DNA of 57,905 bases from Thermococcus sp. (lineage in GTDB: Archaea > Methanobacteriota_B > Thermococci > Thermococcales > Thermococcaceae): contig JALTCK010000146.1 of NCBI GenBank assembly GCA_027074805.1, positions 1 through 57,905 on the forward strand, written 5' to 3'. Shown here in pieces: positions 40,035 through 48,547 of this stretch. A program made the translations under genes and the position numbers. Numbering within the stretch: position 1 is the first letter of the stretch; every line of letters starts with the position of its first letter. The notes under the pieces were generated by a model, which was given only the letters and a program-made list of their open reading frames with translations, did no database searches and had not been told where the DNA came from.

Positions 40035-40628
40035 TCATAGATTGTACTTGAGAATTTCTTTCAAACGGTGGAAATCGGATCTGAGTTCTTCCTTCAGGGG
40101 AGGTTTATAAAGGGCAGCAGCGGGGTGGTACATGGGCATTATGATGATCCTGCCGAAGAGAGTCCTTGCCTCAAAGACCTTGCCGTGGATTCGGCTTATC
40201 GGCTCGGGTGAGAATCCGAACTTTTTCATGATGTAGTTCATTGAGTGCCTTCCAAGGGGGACGATGACCTTCGGTCGGATTATATCTATCTGCATGTCTA
40301 GATATGGGGAGCAGGCCTTAATTTCATCCTCCGTTGGATCCCTGTTCTCGGGAGGCCGGCATTTCACGATATTGGTTATGTATACGTCTTCTCTGCTGAG
40401 ACCGATCTCACCCAAGAGCTCGTCCAACAGCTTTCCGGCCCTGCCAACGAAAGGTAGTCCTTTCTGGTCTTCCCAGTAGCCAGGCGCCTCGCCCACGAAC
40501 ATTATCTCCGCGTCGTAGCTTCCGGATCCGGGGACTGCATTCCTCCGGAGGCTTCCAAGGGGACACTTTCTACAGGTTCTGATTTTCTCCTCGAGCTTTT
40601 TCATCTTTCTTTCCGTTTCCATTGGCAT
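40035..40628 (-). CDS. Uracil-DNA glycosylase, family 4 (Fe-S)
   Basis: A 197-residue DNA repair enzyme that removes uracil. CRKCPLG and a Cys pair further on (CRPP...CSPYL) hold the [4Fe-4S] cluster; GEAPGYWEDQKGLPFVGRAG is motif A, ITNIVKCRPPENRDP is motif 2, and MPMYHPAAAL contains the C-terminal His. ATG 40628 overlaps the stop of the upstream gene by 1 nt (TGATG), so the two are coupled. Cytoplasmic. Confidence 0.93.
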   Translation of the reverse strand: MPMETERKMKKLEEKIRTCRKCPLGSLRRNAVPGSGSYDAEIMFVGEAPGYWEDQKGLPFVGRAGKLLDELLGEIGLSREDVYITNIVKCRPPENRDPTEDEIKACSPYLDMQIDIIRPKVIVPLGRHSMNYIMKKFGFSPEPISRIHGKVFEARTLFGRIIIMPMYHPAAALYKPPLKEELRSDFHRLKEILKYNL

Positions 40629-40981
40629 CACGTAAGGGTCTTTTGAGTAAGAAATGCCTTCAGGAACTCAACCCACGCGGTGTAGTAGCCCTTTTCGTAA
40701 TCATCTCTGAAATCGTGCTCCAGGATGATCTTCTGGAAGTGATTTAAAAGCTCCTCAGCTCTCCTTCTGTCCCCTTCCCTCAGGAGCTGGACGATTAGGG
40801 CGTCCGGGTCATTTTCTTTGATCGCACTCATGAACCCGTTGATCGCCTTGCTGTATCCCTTCCCCCACTCGTCCCTTCCCGCCATCTTCTGGAGCTTCTC
40901 TAAGTGAGCTTTGGCCCTCATGAAGTCTCTTTTGAGAAGCGCTCTGAGGAACATTTCCATTCTCATCTCTCTTGCAGGCAT
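40628..40981 (-). CDS. Small helical protein with an internal repeat, function unknown
   Basis: A 117-residue, highly charged helical protein. Two similar halves can be seen: a helix pair ending in WGKGYSKAINGFMSAI (residues about 38-54) and one ending in YEKGYYTAWVEFLKAF (about 94-110). GGTGG precedes the ATG. The stop overlaps the start of the uracil-DNA glycosylase, so a role linked to DNA repair is possible but unproven. Confidence 0.7.
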   Translation of the reverse strand: MPAREMRMEMFLRALLKRDFMRAKAHLEKLQKMAGRDEWGKGYSKAINGFMSAIKENDPDALIVQLLREGDRRRAEELLNHFQKIILEHDFRDDYEKGYYTAWVEFLKAFLTQKTLT

Positions 40982-41030
40982 TCAACCACCCACCAAAAGT
41001 TGAAGGAGAGGCTTTTTAACGATTAGCCCT

Positions 41031-41058
41031 ACCCAATACCCAATTGTGGGTCATGGGT
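41031..41058. promoter_or_regulatory. Inverted repeat upstream of tetraether synthase gene (ACCCA/TGGGT boxes)
   Basis: Two ACCCA boxes 2 nt apart face two TGGGT boxes 2 nt apart across an ATTG centre, forming an interrupted palindrome with 10 of 12 arm positions paired. It lies 32 nt upstream of the TATA box at 41090. A regulator operator is likely; a terminator for the opposite strand is an alternative. Confidence 0.45.
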
Positions 41059-41076
41059 ATGAAGGAAAACCTTCAT
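41059..41076. promoter_or_regulatory. Inverted repeat ATGAAGG-n4-CCTTCAT
   Basis: Perfect 7-bp arms with an AAAA centre, directly abutting the ACCCA/TGGGT repeat and ending 14 nt before the TATA box. Position immediately upstream of BRE/TATA is typical for activator sites in archaea. The regulator is unknown. Confidence 0.45.
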
Positions 41077-41087
41077 ATTTACGCAAA

Positions 41088-41099
41088 AGCTTTTATACC
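41088..41099 (+). promoter_or_regulatory. TATA box of the tetraether synthase gene
   Basis: AGCTTTTATACC at 41088-41099; predicted start near 41120, about 33 nt before the ATG 41153, with GGGGTGA at 41141-41147 as Shine-Dalgarno. Confidence 0.55.
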
Positions 41100-41152
41100 T
41101 GAAAATTGGAGATAGGGTCAGATGAGAAGATAGATGAATTGGGGTGACATTT

Positions 41153-42928
41153 ATGGCTGAGGTTGTTGGTGAAGTACCAAGCGGCGAAAAGGAGTTCGCG
41201 GAGTCCACAAAAAGAGTCAGAGACATTATTGAGTTTCCAGAGATAAGTGATGAGGAGTTTGAGGAGATGCTCAAGGGCGCCAGCCGTGCCTACGGTGGCC
41301 CGCTTCCCCACAGGACGTATTCTCTCTGTCCCGAAACTAGAAGGATTGTACCGGCCCTTGTATGGGAGAAGAATGGTAGGGTGTGGATAACAAAGCGCTG
41401 TCCTGAGGGCATGATCACTGATGTTTATTATGAGAGTGTTGAGCAGTACTACCGCTTTCAGAAGTGGAAGTATGACTTCAATCTCATGACCTACAATGTT
41501 GAGAACAGCGGCGCCAACTGTCCTCTTGACTGTGGTCTCTGTGCAAGGCACCGCTCCCACACAAACCTTCTCAACATCGTCCTGACCAACCGTTGCAACC
41601 TGAGTTGCTGGTACTGTTTCTTCTATGCCAAGGAAGGCCAGCCGATATACGAGCCAACTCTCGAGCAGATAAGGATGATGCTCAGGAACGCGAAGAAGCA
41701 GCAGCCTGTGGGAGCTAACGCTGTCCAGCTCACCGGTGGTGAACCTACCCTAAGGAACGACCTCCTCGAGATAGTACGGATAGCCAAGGAAGAAGGCTAC
41801 GACCACGTTCAGCTCAACACGGACGGTATAAAGCTAGCCTTTGAGCCAGAGCTAATTAAAAAGCTCCGCGATGCCGGTGTCAACACCCTCTACATGAGCT
41901 ACGATGGAATGACACCCCAAACAAACTGGAAGAACCACTGGGAAATTCCGCTGATCTTCGAGAACGTGAGAAATGCTGGCGGGCCCGGAATAGTCCTCGT
42001 GCCGACGACGATAAGGAATGTAAACGATCACGAGCTCGGTGCAATAATCAACTTCGGCCTCAACCACCTCGACATAGTAAGAGGTGTTAACTTCCAGCCG
42101 ATTTCGCTCGTGGGAAGGGTTCCAAGAAAGGAGCGCCAGAGGTTTAGGATAACGATCGCCGGGGCAATAAAGCGCATCGAGGATCAGACCAACGGAGTAA
42201 TAGCGATGGAGGATTGGTATCCAATACCCATAGCGGGTCATATAGCGAGGTTCTTTGAGGCCTTCACTGGCTCACGCTACTATATGACGAGCCACTACTG
42301 CTGTGGGGCAGCAACCTACGTCTTCCTGGATAGGGAGAACAAGCGTGTCGTTCCCATAAACAGATTCCTGGACGTCGAGGGCTTCGTCGAGTATCTCGAA
42401 ACCAAGGCGGAAGAGATAGAGAAATGGAAGAAGCTTGGAAAACTCGCCAAGCTCAAGCTCGGTGCGGAGATATTCATGAAATTCCGCTCCTTTTACGACG
42501 ATAAATATGCGCCAAAGGGACTGGGAGTCCTCGATCTCATTAAGAACGCCTTTATGCACGGAAATTACGATGCCCTCGGCCAGTTCCACACCAACGCACT
42601 CTTTCTTGGCATGATGCACTTTATGGATGAGTACAACTACGACGTTGAGAGAGTTGAGCGCTGCGTTATCCACTACGCCATGCCCGATGGGAGAGTGGTA
42701 CCCTTCTGTACCTTCAATGTGATTCCAGAGCTCTACAGGGACAAGGTCCAGAACCAGTTCAGCTACAGCTGGGAGGAGTGGAAAAAACTCCACCCGGACT
42801 GGGAGTACAAGAAGGACAAGTACGTCAGAACCAAGGAGTTCGTCGAGAAGATGAAGAACAGCGAGCTCTACAGAAAGACCTACATCGACATAGAGGACTA
42901 CTTCGGTGTTAAGGAGGTGGGAGAATGA
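41153..42928 (+). CDS. tes: Tetraether lipid synthase-like radical SAM enzyme
   Basis: A 591-residue radical SAM protein of the MJ0619/COG1964 type, shown for other archaea to join two archaeols into membrane-spanning tetraether lipids. The radical SAM motif CNLSCWYC is at residues 148-155, followed by QLTGGEPTLR. An upstream CPLDCGLC (123-130) and C-terminal Cys (CVIHYAMPDGRVVPFC) would hold auxiliary Fe-S clusters. ATG 41153 has GGGGTGA 5 nt upstream. It overlaps the following small gene by 4 nt. Thermococcales make caldarchaeol, consistent with the role. Confidence 0.85.
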   Translation: MAEVVGEVPSGEKEFAESTKRVRDIIEFPEISDEEFEEMLKGASRAYGGPLPHRTYSLCPETRRIVPALVWEKNGRVWITKRCPEGMITDVYYESVEQYYRFQKWKYDFNLMTYNVENSGANCPLDCGLCARHRSHTNLLNIVLTNRCNLSCWYCFFYAKEGQPIYEPTLEQIRMMLRNAKKQQPVGANAVQLTGGEPTLRNDLLEIVRIAKEEGYDHVQLNTDGIKLAFEPELIKKLRDAGVNTLYMSYDGMTPQTNWKNHWEIPLIFENVRNAGGPGIVLVPTTIRNVNDHELGAIINFGLNHLDIVRGVNFQPISLVGRVPRKERQRFRITIAGAIKRIEDQTNGVIAMEDWYPIPIAGHIARFFEAFTGSRYYMTSHYCCGAATYVFLDRENKRVVPINRFLDVEGFVEYLETKAEEIEKWKKLGKLAKLKLGAEIFMKFRSFYDDKYAPKGLGVLDLIKNAFMHGNYDALGQFHTNALFLGMMHFMDEYNYDVERVERCVIHYAMPDGRVVPFCTFNVIPELYRDKVQNQFSYSWEEWKKLHPDWEYKKDKYVRTKEFVEKMKNSELYRKTYIDIEDYFGVKEVGE

Positions 42929-43230
42929 GCGTAATCATGGATAAGAAGCTCACCCGCCTCGAATTCAAGTTCGGTAATATAAACTGGGAGAAGGCGACTA
43001 TAAAGCAGTATGAACTCGAGAAGGATGAGAGAATCTGGAGAATATTCATCAACGGCTATGCCAAGAACGGCTTTGTGGTCTTCGACGAGGATGTTCTCTC
43101 GAGGGAGGAACTACTGAAGGCCCTTGGGGAGTTAGAGCCGGAGATAAAAGGGGAGAAGAAACTCACGGTGGCAGAGCTCATAGAGTCAAGCTACTCCTGG
43201 AACAACGTCCTTGGTAAGGGCGGCTCTTAA
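42925..43230 (+). CDS. Small protein coupled to the tetraether synthase, function unknown
   Basis: A 101-residue acidic/basic cytoplasmic protein without membrane helix or cysteine. Its ATG overlaps the tes stop (ATGA) and GGAGGTGGGAG lies just upstream, so it is translationally coupled. LEFKFGNINWEKATIKQYEL and WRIFINGYAKNGFVVFDED suggest a beta-rich N-terminal half, the rest helical. Its stop shares TTAA with that of the convergent DUF2139 gene. A role as accessory factor for Tes is inference from context only. Confidence 0.75.
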   Translation: MSVIMDKKLTRLEFKFGNINWEKATIKQYELEKDERIWRIFINGYAKNGFVVFDEDVLSREELLKALGELEPEIKGEKKLTVAELIESSYSWNNVLGKGGS

Positions 43231-44663
43231 CGGAGTTCTATCCTAACTTTTCCTCCGACCACCTTTTCAAGCTTAAAACTAACTATTCCCGAGAAAGACG
43301 ACAGGTCCAGCATGTTCTTCCCACGCTTCAGAGTGAAAACTTCTTTCTCTGCAGGAAGACTGGGTAGGGAGATGTCGTATTCGTAAACCGTCAGTTTTGT
43401 GTCCCTGTTTACATAGAAAACTGCCCTTGGATCCTTGTACCCATCGAGAGGAAATCCGCCGAAGAGGCCATCTCCCTTAAGCTTTATGGAGTCCAGGGGC
43501 AGTGAGAAGGCCACGGATGGCGGTGGGCCCCATATGGTCTTTTCATCTATCAGCATGATGTCCCTTACTCCTGTATCAAAGGGAGTGGCGGAGGTCTCTC
43601 CAGTGTTAGGGGAGTTGTTGGCACCGAGCAGCAAATTACCCCCGATCTTTTCAATGCTAGTTACCCTCGCACCAAGTGCACCCACTATCCTGACTACGGG
43701 GGGGGCTATATAAACCAGTACTGTGGGACCGGCGACGAGATGGGTGAACTCACCCCACCTTCTCCCCCCAAAGGAGACATCGTGATAGGAGTTGTAGGCG
43801 GTGAGAATCCCGCCCCCAACGTTCAGAGAGTTAACCCTAAAGGGTGCATAGAACGTTGGGAAATCAAAGAGACGGTAAAAAACGGGCTCTTCCCGGAGGA
43901 AAGGGCTTCCCACAAAGACCCCGCCCCTCACGAAAGCAAAAAACCTGTTGTGGGAGGTGGCCATTGAACCGAGCTCCGGCCTAACCACGTTGCCCCCATC
44001 CACGCTCGGGCCGGGTTTTATAAACTCCCATTCTCCACTCTCGAGGGATAGAGCCCCAAACTTCTTCACACCCCACGAAAAGTTGCTTCCAATGCCGAAA
44101 AGGGCCATGTCGTGTAGTATTGTGCCTTTGGGAGAAGGTTCGTCCAGAAGCCCCGTAGCCTCCCCCTTTCTCCTGTCAAGGGAATAAACGCCCAAGTGTT
44201 CATGTCCGTCCTCTCGGGCCAGTAGAAGTCTGTCGTTTAGAGGGTCGTAGAGTATATCCCCTATTTCGCCCGCCCAGCGCGTCTCAGAATGAATCGAATC
44301 CTTCCAGAGAAGTTTCATAGTGTCTTCCTTAACGTCATAAACGTGAACGTGAGAGTACTTATCCACAAAACTCACACGGCCCCGGTTATATCTTGCAGGC
44401 GCATGGACCCATCCACCGAAGTACAGGAATTCATCCACGGTCTCAACTGCGTTGTAAGTGTCACCACCACTCCTTGGAGGGGGGCCCAGCATGCCAAAAT
44501 TGTACATTCTCTCCTCTTCCTCTTTAACATCGAGGAAATGGGCCTCTGCCTCAAAAGCGAGAGTGTAGTACAGAACTCCTTCATGATATTTAAGCCCAAA
44601 GACCCCACCGCTACCCCATTCGGGAGAATACCTGCCGGGAAAGCTCCAGTTACGGAGGAACAT
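43227..44663 (-). CDS. DUF2139 protein, copy 1 (saccharide locus)
   Basis: A 478-residue protein of the archaeal DUF2139 family. Repeated strand patterns (GVLYYTLAFEAEAHFLDVK, EFLYFGGWVHAPARY, YSHVHVYDVKEDTMKLLW) suggest a beta-propeller. No signal peptide or helix is present. AAAGGAGG precedes the ATG 44663, which lies 1 nt after the PfkB stop, making it the last gene of the importer operon. A paralogue lies at 53753. Function unknown; binding or processing of the same saccharide is likely from context. Confidence 0.85.
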   Translation of the reverse strand: MFLRNWSFPGRYSPEWGSGGVFGLKYHEGVLYYTLAFEAEAHFLDVKEEEERMYNFGMLGPPPRSGGDTYNAVETVDEFLYFGGWVHAPARYNRGRVSFVDKYSHVHVYDVKEDTMKLLWKDSIHSETRWAGEIGDILYDPLNDRLLLAREDGHEHLGVYSLDRRKGEATGLLDEPSPKGTILHDMALFGIGSNFSWGVKKFGALSLESGEWEFIKPGPSVDGGNVVRPELGSMATSHNRFFAFVRGGVFVGSPFLREEPVFYRLFDFPTFYAPFRVNSLNVGGGILTAYNSYHDVSFGGRRWGEFTHLVAGPTVLVYIAPPVVRIVGALGARVTSIEKIGGNLLLGANNSPNTGETSATPFDTGVRDIMLIDEKTIWGPPPSVAFSLPLDSIKLKGDGLFGGFPLDGYKDPRAVFYVNRDTKLTVYEYDISLPSLPAEKEVFTLKRGKNMLDLSSFSGIVSFKLEKVVGGKVRIELR

Positions 44664-44664
44664 C

Positions 44665-45612
44665 TCAATGGCCTCCTTTAAGTTCTTTAAACTCAGTTGA
44701 TTTCATCAACTCTCTGAGGAAGGGAACGCTCCATGCACCTCTCCTAGTTACTGAGATTGCGGCTACTGTGTTTGCGAACTTCCCGATTCTCCTCAGCAGT
44801 TCACCATCCAATTCCTCAAATCTTTCCATGGCTCCGGAATGATGAAGACCGGCCAAAAAAGCCGCCATGAAAGCATCTCCCGCCCCGGTAGTATCAACCG
44901 CATTAACCTTGGGGGCGGGAACTTCGACTCGACTCCCCCCGGAGATTATAACAGCTCCCCTTGAACCGAGTGTGACCACAAGAACCGAAGGTTCAAAGGT
45001 TTCCACCTCAACACCTTTTTTGCGGAGGTAGGTATACTCCTCCCACCCCATTTTGACGATTGTGGCCAACTTCAGGCCCCCTTCTATGTCCTCAAGCATT
45101 TTCTCCTCCCTTCCCCTCCAGAGATCGAGTCTTATGTTAACGTCGTAACTAAGAGGAACCTTCCCCTGCAGGCTCTTCAGGGTTTTGAAAACCGTGCTTC
45201 TTGAGGGTTCGCGTGCGAACATGACCGTTCCGAAGTGAACCAGTTCGGACTCCAAAAGAATGTTTAAGGGTATATCCTCCTCCCGCAGGTTAAAATACGC
45301 AACTCCGTCATACAGAATAAACTCAGGCTTTGTGCCTATGAGCTGTACAAACACTACACCCGTGTGAAATTTCCCATCCCTTCCAATCATCGGCTTAACG
45401 CCTTCTCTTTCGAGGGAACTTATTAAAAAATCCCCGAATGGGTCATCTCCAACCTTGCTCACGAGCCCGCTCTCAACGCCTAACCTGGAGAGGCCCACTG
45501 CAACGTTTGCGGGGGCTCCTCCAGGATGTCTCTCAAACTTCGGCACCATGGCCAGTGGTTTGTCCTCAAGCGCTATCATGTCGATTAAAACCTCTCCAAG
45601 ACACATCATCAT
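44665..45612 (-). CDS. PfkB-family sugar kinase, fructokinase-like
   Basis: A 315-residue carbohydrate kinase. MMMCLGEVLIDMIA opens the sugar-binding lid, HPGGAPANVAVGLSRLG is signature 1 as in fructokinases, and VDTTGAGDAFMAAFLAGL is signature 2 with the catalytic Asp. It would phosphorylate a ketose such as fructose or a related sugar with ATP. The start overlaps the glycosidase stop; several adjacent ATGs make the exact start uncertain by two codons. Next to an isomerase it completes a hexose entry route. Confidence 0.88.
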   Translation of the reverse strand: MMMCLGEVLIDMIALEDKPLAMVPKFERHPGGAPANVAVGLSRLGVESGLVSKVGDDPFGDFLISSLEREGVKPMIGRDGKFHTGVVFVQLIGTKPEFILYDGVAYFNLREEDIPLNILLESELVHFGTVMFAREPSRSTVFKTLKSLQGKVPLSYDVNIRLDLWRGREEKMLEDIEGGLKLATIVKMGWEEYTYLRKKGVEVETFEPSVLVVTLGSRGAVIISGGSRVEVPAPKVNAVDTTGAGDAFMAAFLAGLHHSGAMERFEELDGELLRRIGKFANTVAAISVTRRGAWSVPFLRELMKSTEFKELKGGH

Positions 45613-46805
45613 TTTACATCACCCACCATCTCCCGAAACTGGAAGTACAGCATCTTCAAGTTTTCTTTGGGATTACGGTAGTATTGCCCTGGAATTTCAA
45701 GTCTCACATCGATGTTATCAACAAACTCTAGTTCCTCTTTAATCTTTTTCATTAATTCGGCTGCCGGTTTGGGGCTCCCATCCCCCCTGAAAAGACCAAA
45801 GAATCTCTCATGGATGGCTCTGTCAAAGGGGGGTCTCCCCCAGAGGCTTTTGTGATAATCGGAGAAGTTCCAGTATACTGCTCCCAGGCTACCCACGGCG
45901 GCTGTGAGCCTTAGAGTTTTCTCCAGCCAGGAGGCCGCCTCTTCTTCGTTTATTAAATAATGGAGCATGATTGTCTTTCCCGTCGCAGAGGGTATTCTCC
46001 TAGTCTTCCCTGGAGTGGTCGGCATTCCGAACTCCTCCATGAGGACGTCCTTCCCACCCAGCTCTCGCGTTAGCAGAGATGTGAAGGGGATAAAATATGG
46101 GTCCAGAGGATCGGTGAAGTCCGTGTAAACCGAATAGGCATGCATGCACAGGTAGTCATTCCACCTTGCAACGTCCGGCACGTGAAAGTTTTTGTCCCCC
46201 TCTATATCCTCTTGGTGTATCCCGAAAGTAACCGGTTTCTTTGAAACGGATTTCAGGGTTTTGTAGACAAATGCAAGCCATTCAGATGCAACGGCTGGAC
46301 TTCGGGGGATAAAGACGTTGTCAAGTTCATTTGAGATATCCCAGCTGTGAATTGCAGGATGTGAAGAGAATTCCCTTCCAACAGTCTGTAAGAGCAACTC
46401 CTCGGCTTCGAGTGCCTTGGGATCCTCATATATGTTTACGGCTCCCACATCCACAACCCTACCATCCGAAAATGTCAGGAACCTCTCATGAGGCCTTTTT
46501 GAGAGGAGCCATTTTGGAAGCCAGTTTAATCCGCTCATGTGCCCGATAAAGAACGTTGGAATGACCAGAAGGTTCAGCTCACGGGCTAAGTCCAGTACCG
46601 TACCCAGGTTAGAGAGGGCTGCATCGTTTATGACATCCGGGTAGGGCTGAAAGTCCTCCCAGAGGAGGAAAATCCTGATGAGTCTAAGTCCAAGATCTCT
46701 TATTTGTGTGAACTCCTCCAGAACTTCTTCCTCACTGAAGTCCCTCCACCAGAACATGGCCTTCCTTCTCGGCCAGTAGTTGACACCCAAGGTGAATCCC
46801 AACAT
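45609..46805 (-). CDS. GH5-like clan-A glycoside hydrolase
   Basis: A 398-residue TIM-barrel glycosidase without signal peptide, so it acts on imported oligosaccharides. WDISNELDN carries the acid/base Glu after the NE motif and VLMEEFGMPT the nucleophile Glu at the end of strand 7; RIFLLWEDFQP is the typical strand-3 region. Substrate could be a beta-mannoside or beta-glucoside; the sequence does not decide. ATG 46805 has GGAGGG upstream. It is coupled to the kinase gene. Confidence 0.8.
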   Translation of the reverse strand: MLGFTLGVNYWPRRKAMFWWRDFSEEEVLEEFTQIRDLGLRLIRIFLLWEDFQPYPDVINDAALSNLGTVLDLARELNLLVIPTFFIGHMSGLNWLPKWLLSKRPHERFLTFSDGRVVDVGAVNIYEDPKALEAEELLLQTVGREFSSHPAIHSWDISNELDNVFIPRSPAVASEWLAFVYKTLKSVSKKPVTFGIHQEDIEGDKNFHVPDVARWNDYLCMHAYSVYTDFTDPLDPYFIPFTSLLTRELGGKDVLMEEFGMPTTPGKTRRIPSATGKTIMLHYLINEEEAASWLEKTLRLTAAVGSLGAVYWNFSDYHKSLWGRPPFDRAIHERFFGLFRGDGSPKPAAELMKKIKEELEFVDNIDVRLEIPGQYYRNPKENLKMLYFQFREMVGDVK

Positions 46806-46832
46806 CCATCCCTCCAAAAATATTTGAAGGGC

Positions 46833-47657
46833 TCAGCCCTTGATTCCTCCCGCGACACCCCTCATGTAATACTTCTGGAGCAGCACGTAGACGAGTATCG
46901 GGACTACTATCGAGAGGGTTCCTGCGGCTGTTAGCTGTCCCCAGTTGGGGTTGTAGCGGCTTATGAAGGTTGTAACCCCCGCTGAGACCGGCCATTTATC
47001 AGGGCGGAGCAGTGTTAGTGCAAAGAACAGGTCCTGCCAGACGAAGATGAACTGGACGACGGCCACGCTTATAACCGCGGGGAGGGCTATGGGGAGTATT
47101 ATCCTGAAGTATATCCCTACGTCGCTCAGACCGTCTATCTTTGCAGCTTCCTCGTAATCCTTTGGAATAGCCTTAAAGAAGTTCCGCAGGAAGAAGATTG
47201 TCCAAGGAAGTGCAAACGTTGAGTGAACAAGGATTATACCGTAGTACTGGTTGTACATGTGCAGGTCCCTGAAGAGCTTGAGGAGAGGGACTATAACCGC
47301 CTGCTGTGGTACAACCTGAATTGCAACGAGCGTCAGGAAGAGGAGCGTCTTTATGGGAAAGCTGAAAGAAGTGAATCCGTAGGCAGCCATGCCCGCTATG
47401 AGGATTGGCAGGATGGTTGCGAAGGTCGCTATGAGGAGAGAGTTGAGGATATACCTCCAGAAACCCGCATCCCAGACCTGCCTGTAATTTATGAGCGTGA
47501 AGTGGGCGTTGTGAAGGTTCCACCACCCGTTGACTATCTCCGCAAAGGGTCTTACTGAGGTCATGACAAGGGCCAGGAGTGGAATGAAGAGTACCACCCC
47601 TATTATCCACGCCACTAGGTTTATCGAAATCTTGTACTTGGTGCTAACTTTAACCAC
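46833..47657 (-). CDS. ABC sugar permease, MalG type
   Basis: A 274-residue inner-membrane permease of the CUT1 family with six helices. The EAA loop (DYEEAAKIDGLSDVGIYFRI) that contacts the ATPase is near residue 180, and VVQFIFVWQDLFFAL is typical. GTG 47657 follows GGGGTG by 6 nt and overlaps the permease 1 stop; GTG 47666 is an alternative. Works with the gene upstream, the lipoprotein and the ATPase at 51155. Confidence 0.9.
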   Translation of the reverse strand: MVKVSTKYKISINLVAWIIGVVLFIPLLALVMTSVRPFAEIVNGWWNLHNAHFTLINYRQVWDAGFWRYILNSLLIATFATILPILIAGMAAYGFTSFSFPIKTLLFLTLVAIQVVPQQAVIVPLLKLFRDLHMYNQYYGIILVHSTFALPWTIFFLRNFFKAIPKDYEEAAKIDGLSDVGIYFRIILPIALPAVISVAVVQFIFVWQDLFFALTLLRPDKWPVSAGVTTFISRYNPNWGQLTAAGTLSIVVPILVYVLLQKYYMRGVAGGIKG

Positions 47658-48537
47658 TCTCAACACCCCTTTCGCCTATCATCTTTTTCAGCATTCCTAG
47701 GGAGAACACGAACACCGAAACGGTTAGCAGGGTTGCTATGGCCGCTGCATATCCCCACCGGAAGTTGTAGAATATCTCATAGTAGACCATGTACGCAAGC
47801 ACGAACAGGTACATTGGAACCGACTCTCCGCCGGAGAGGACGTAGATTAGATCGAAGACCTTGAGGATGTAGATGGCGCTCATGGTAACAACAACTATCA
47901 GGGCAGGCTTTAGGAGGGGCAGGAGGATGTATCTGAACCTCTGCCAGGCATTCGCACCGTCAATCCATGCTGCCTCGAGCACTTCAGTATCAAGCCCCTC
48001 CAACCCTGCTAGAAAAACCGTAGTTGCAAACCCCTGCCACGCCCACAGGGAGCCTATTATTACGAAGTATATTGCCGTGGAGGGGTCCTGTATCCAGGCC
48101 CTCGGGGGAACGCCGAATATTTCAAGGATCCTGTTCACGATTCCCGCGTGCGGGTCCAGGAGAAGCATCCAGACTATACCGACCACCGTCATGGGCATTA
48201 CCATACCGAGCATTACAAGACCGCGGAGAACGTTCCTTCCGAACACCGCCTTGTTGTGGAGCAGGACGGCGAAACCAAGGCCGATGAGAGTAACCAAGGG
48301 TAGGAATACCACGAATATGAACAGGTTGTTCTTAATCGATGTCCAGAAGAGAGGGTCGTGAATCATTTCCTTGTAGTTTGCAATCCCCGCGAACTTGGGG
48401 GCGGTCATTCCATCCCAGTGGGTGAAGCCGAGATAGAACGTGTTGAACAGAGGATAGATTATGAAAATTAAAAGAAGAATGAAGGCGGGCATCATCAGAA
48501 TAAAGAAATCCTTCGTCAGCCATCTTCTTCCGCCCAT
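47650..48537 (-). CDS. ABC sugar permease, MalF type
   Basis: A 295-residue permease with six helices and the EAA loop LEAAWIDGANAWQRFRYILL. FYLGFTHWDG near the N-terminus is typical of CUT1 permeases. ATG 48537 follows GAGGTG by 6 nt; a GTG at 48546 is in frame. It lies 10 nt after the binding protein gene and overlaps the next permease gene. Confidence 0.9.
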   Translation of the reverse strand: MGGRRWLTKDFFILMMPAFILLLIFIIYPLFNTFYLGFTHWDGMTAPKFAGIANYKEMIHDPLFWTSIKNNLFIFVVFLPLVTLIGLGFAVLLHNKAVFGRNVLRGLVMLGMVMPMTVVGIVWMLLLDPHAGIVNRILEIFGVPPRAWIQDPSTAIYFVIIGSLWAWQGFATTVFLAGLEGLDTEVLEAAWIDGANAWQRFRYILLPLLKPALIVVVTMSAIYILKVFDLIYVLSGGESVPMYLFVLAYMVYYEIFYNFRWGYAAAIATLLTVSVFVFSLGMLKKMIGERGVESG

Positions 48538-48547
48538 CCCCAACACC

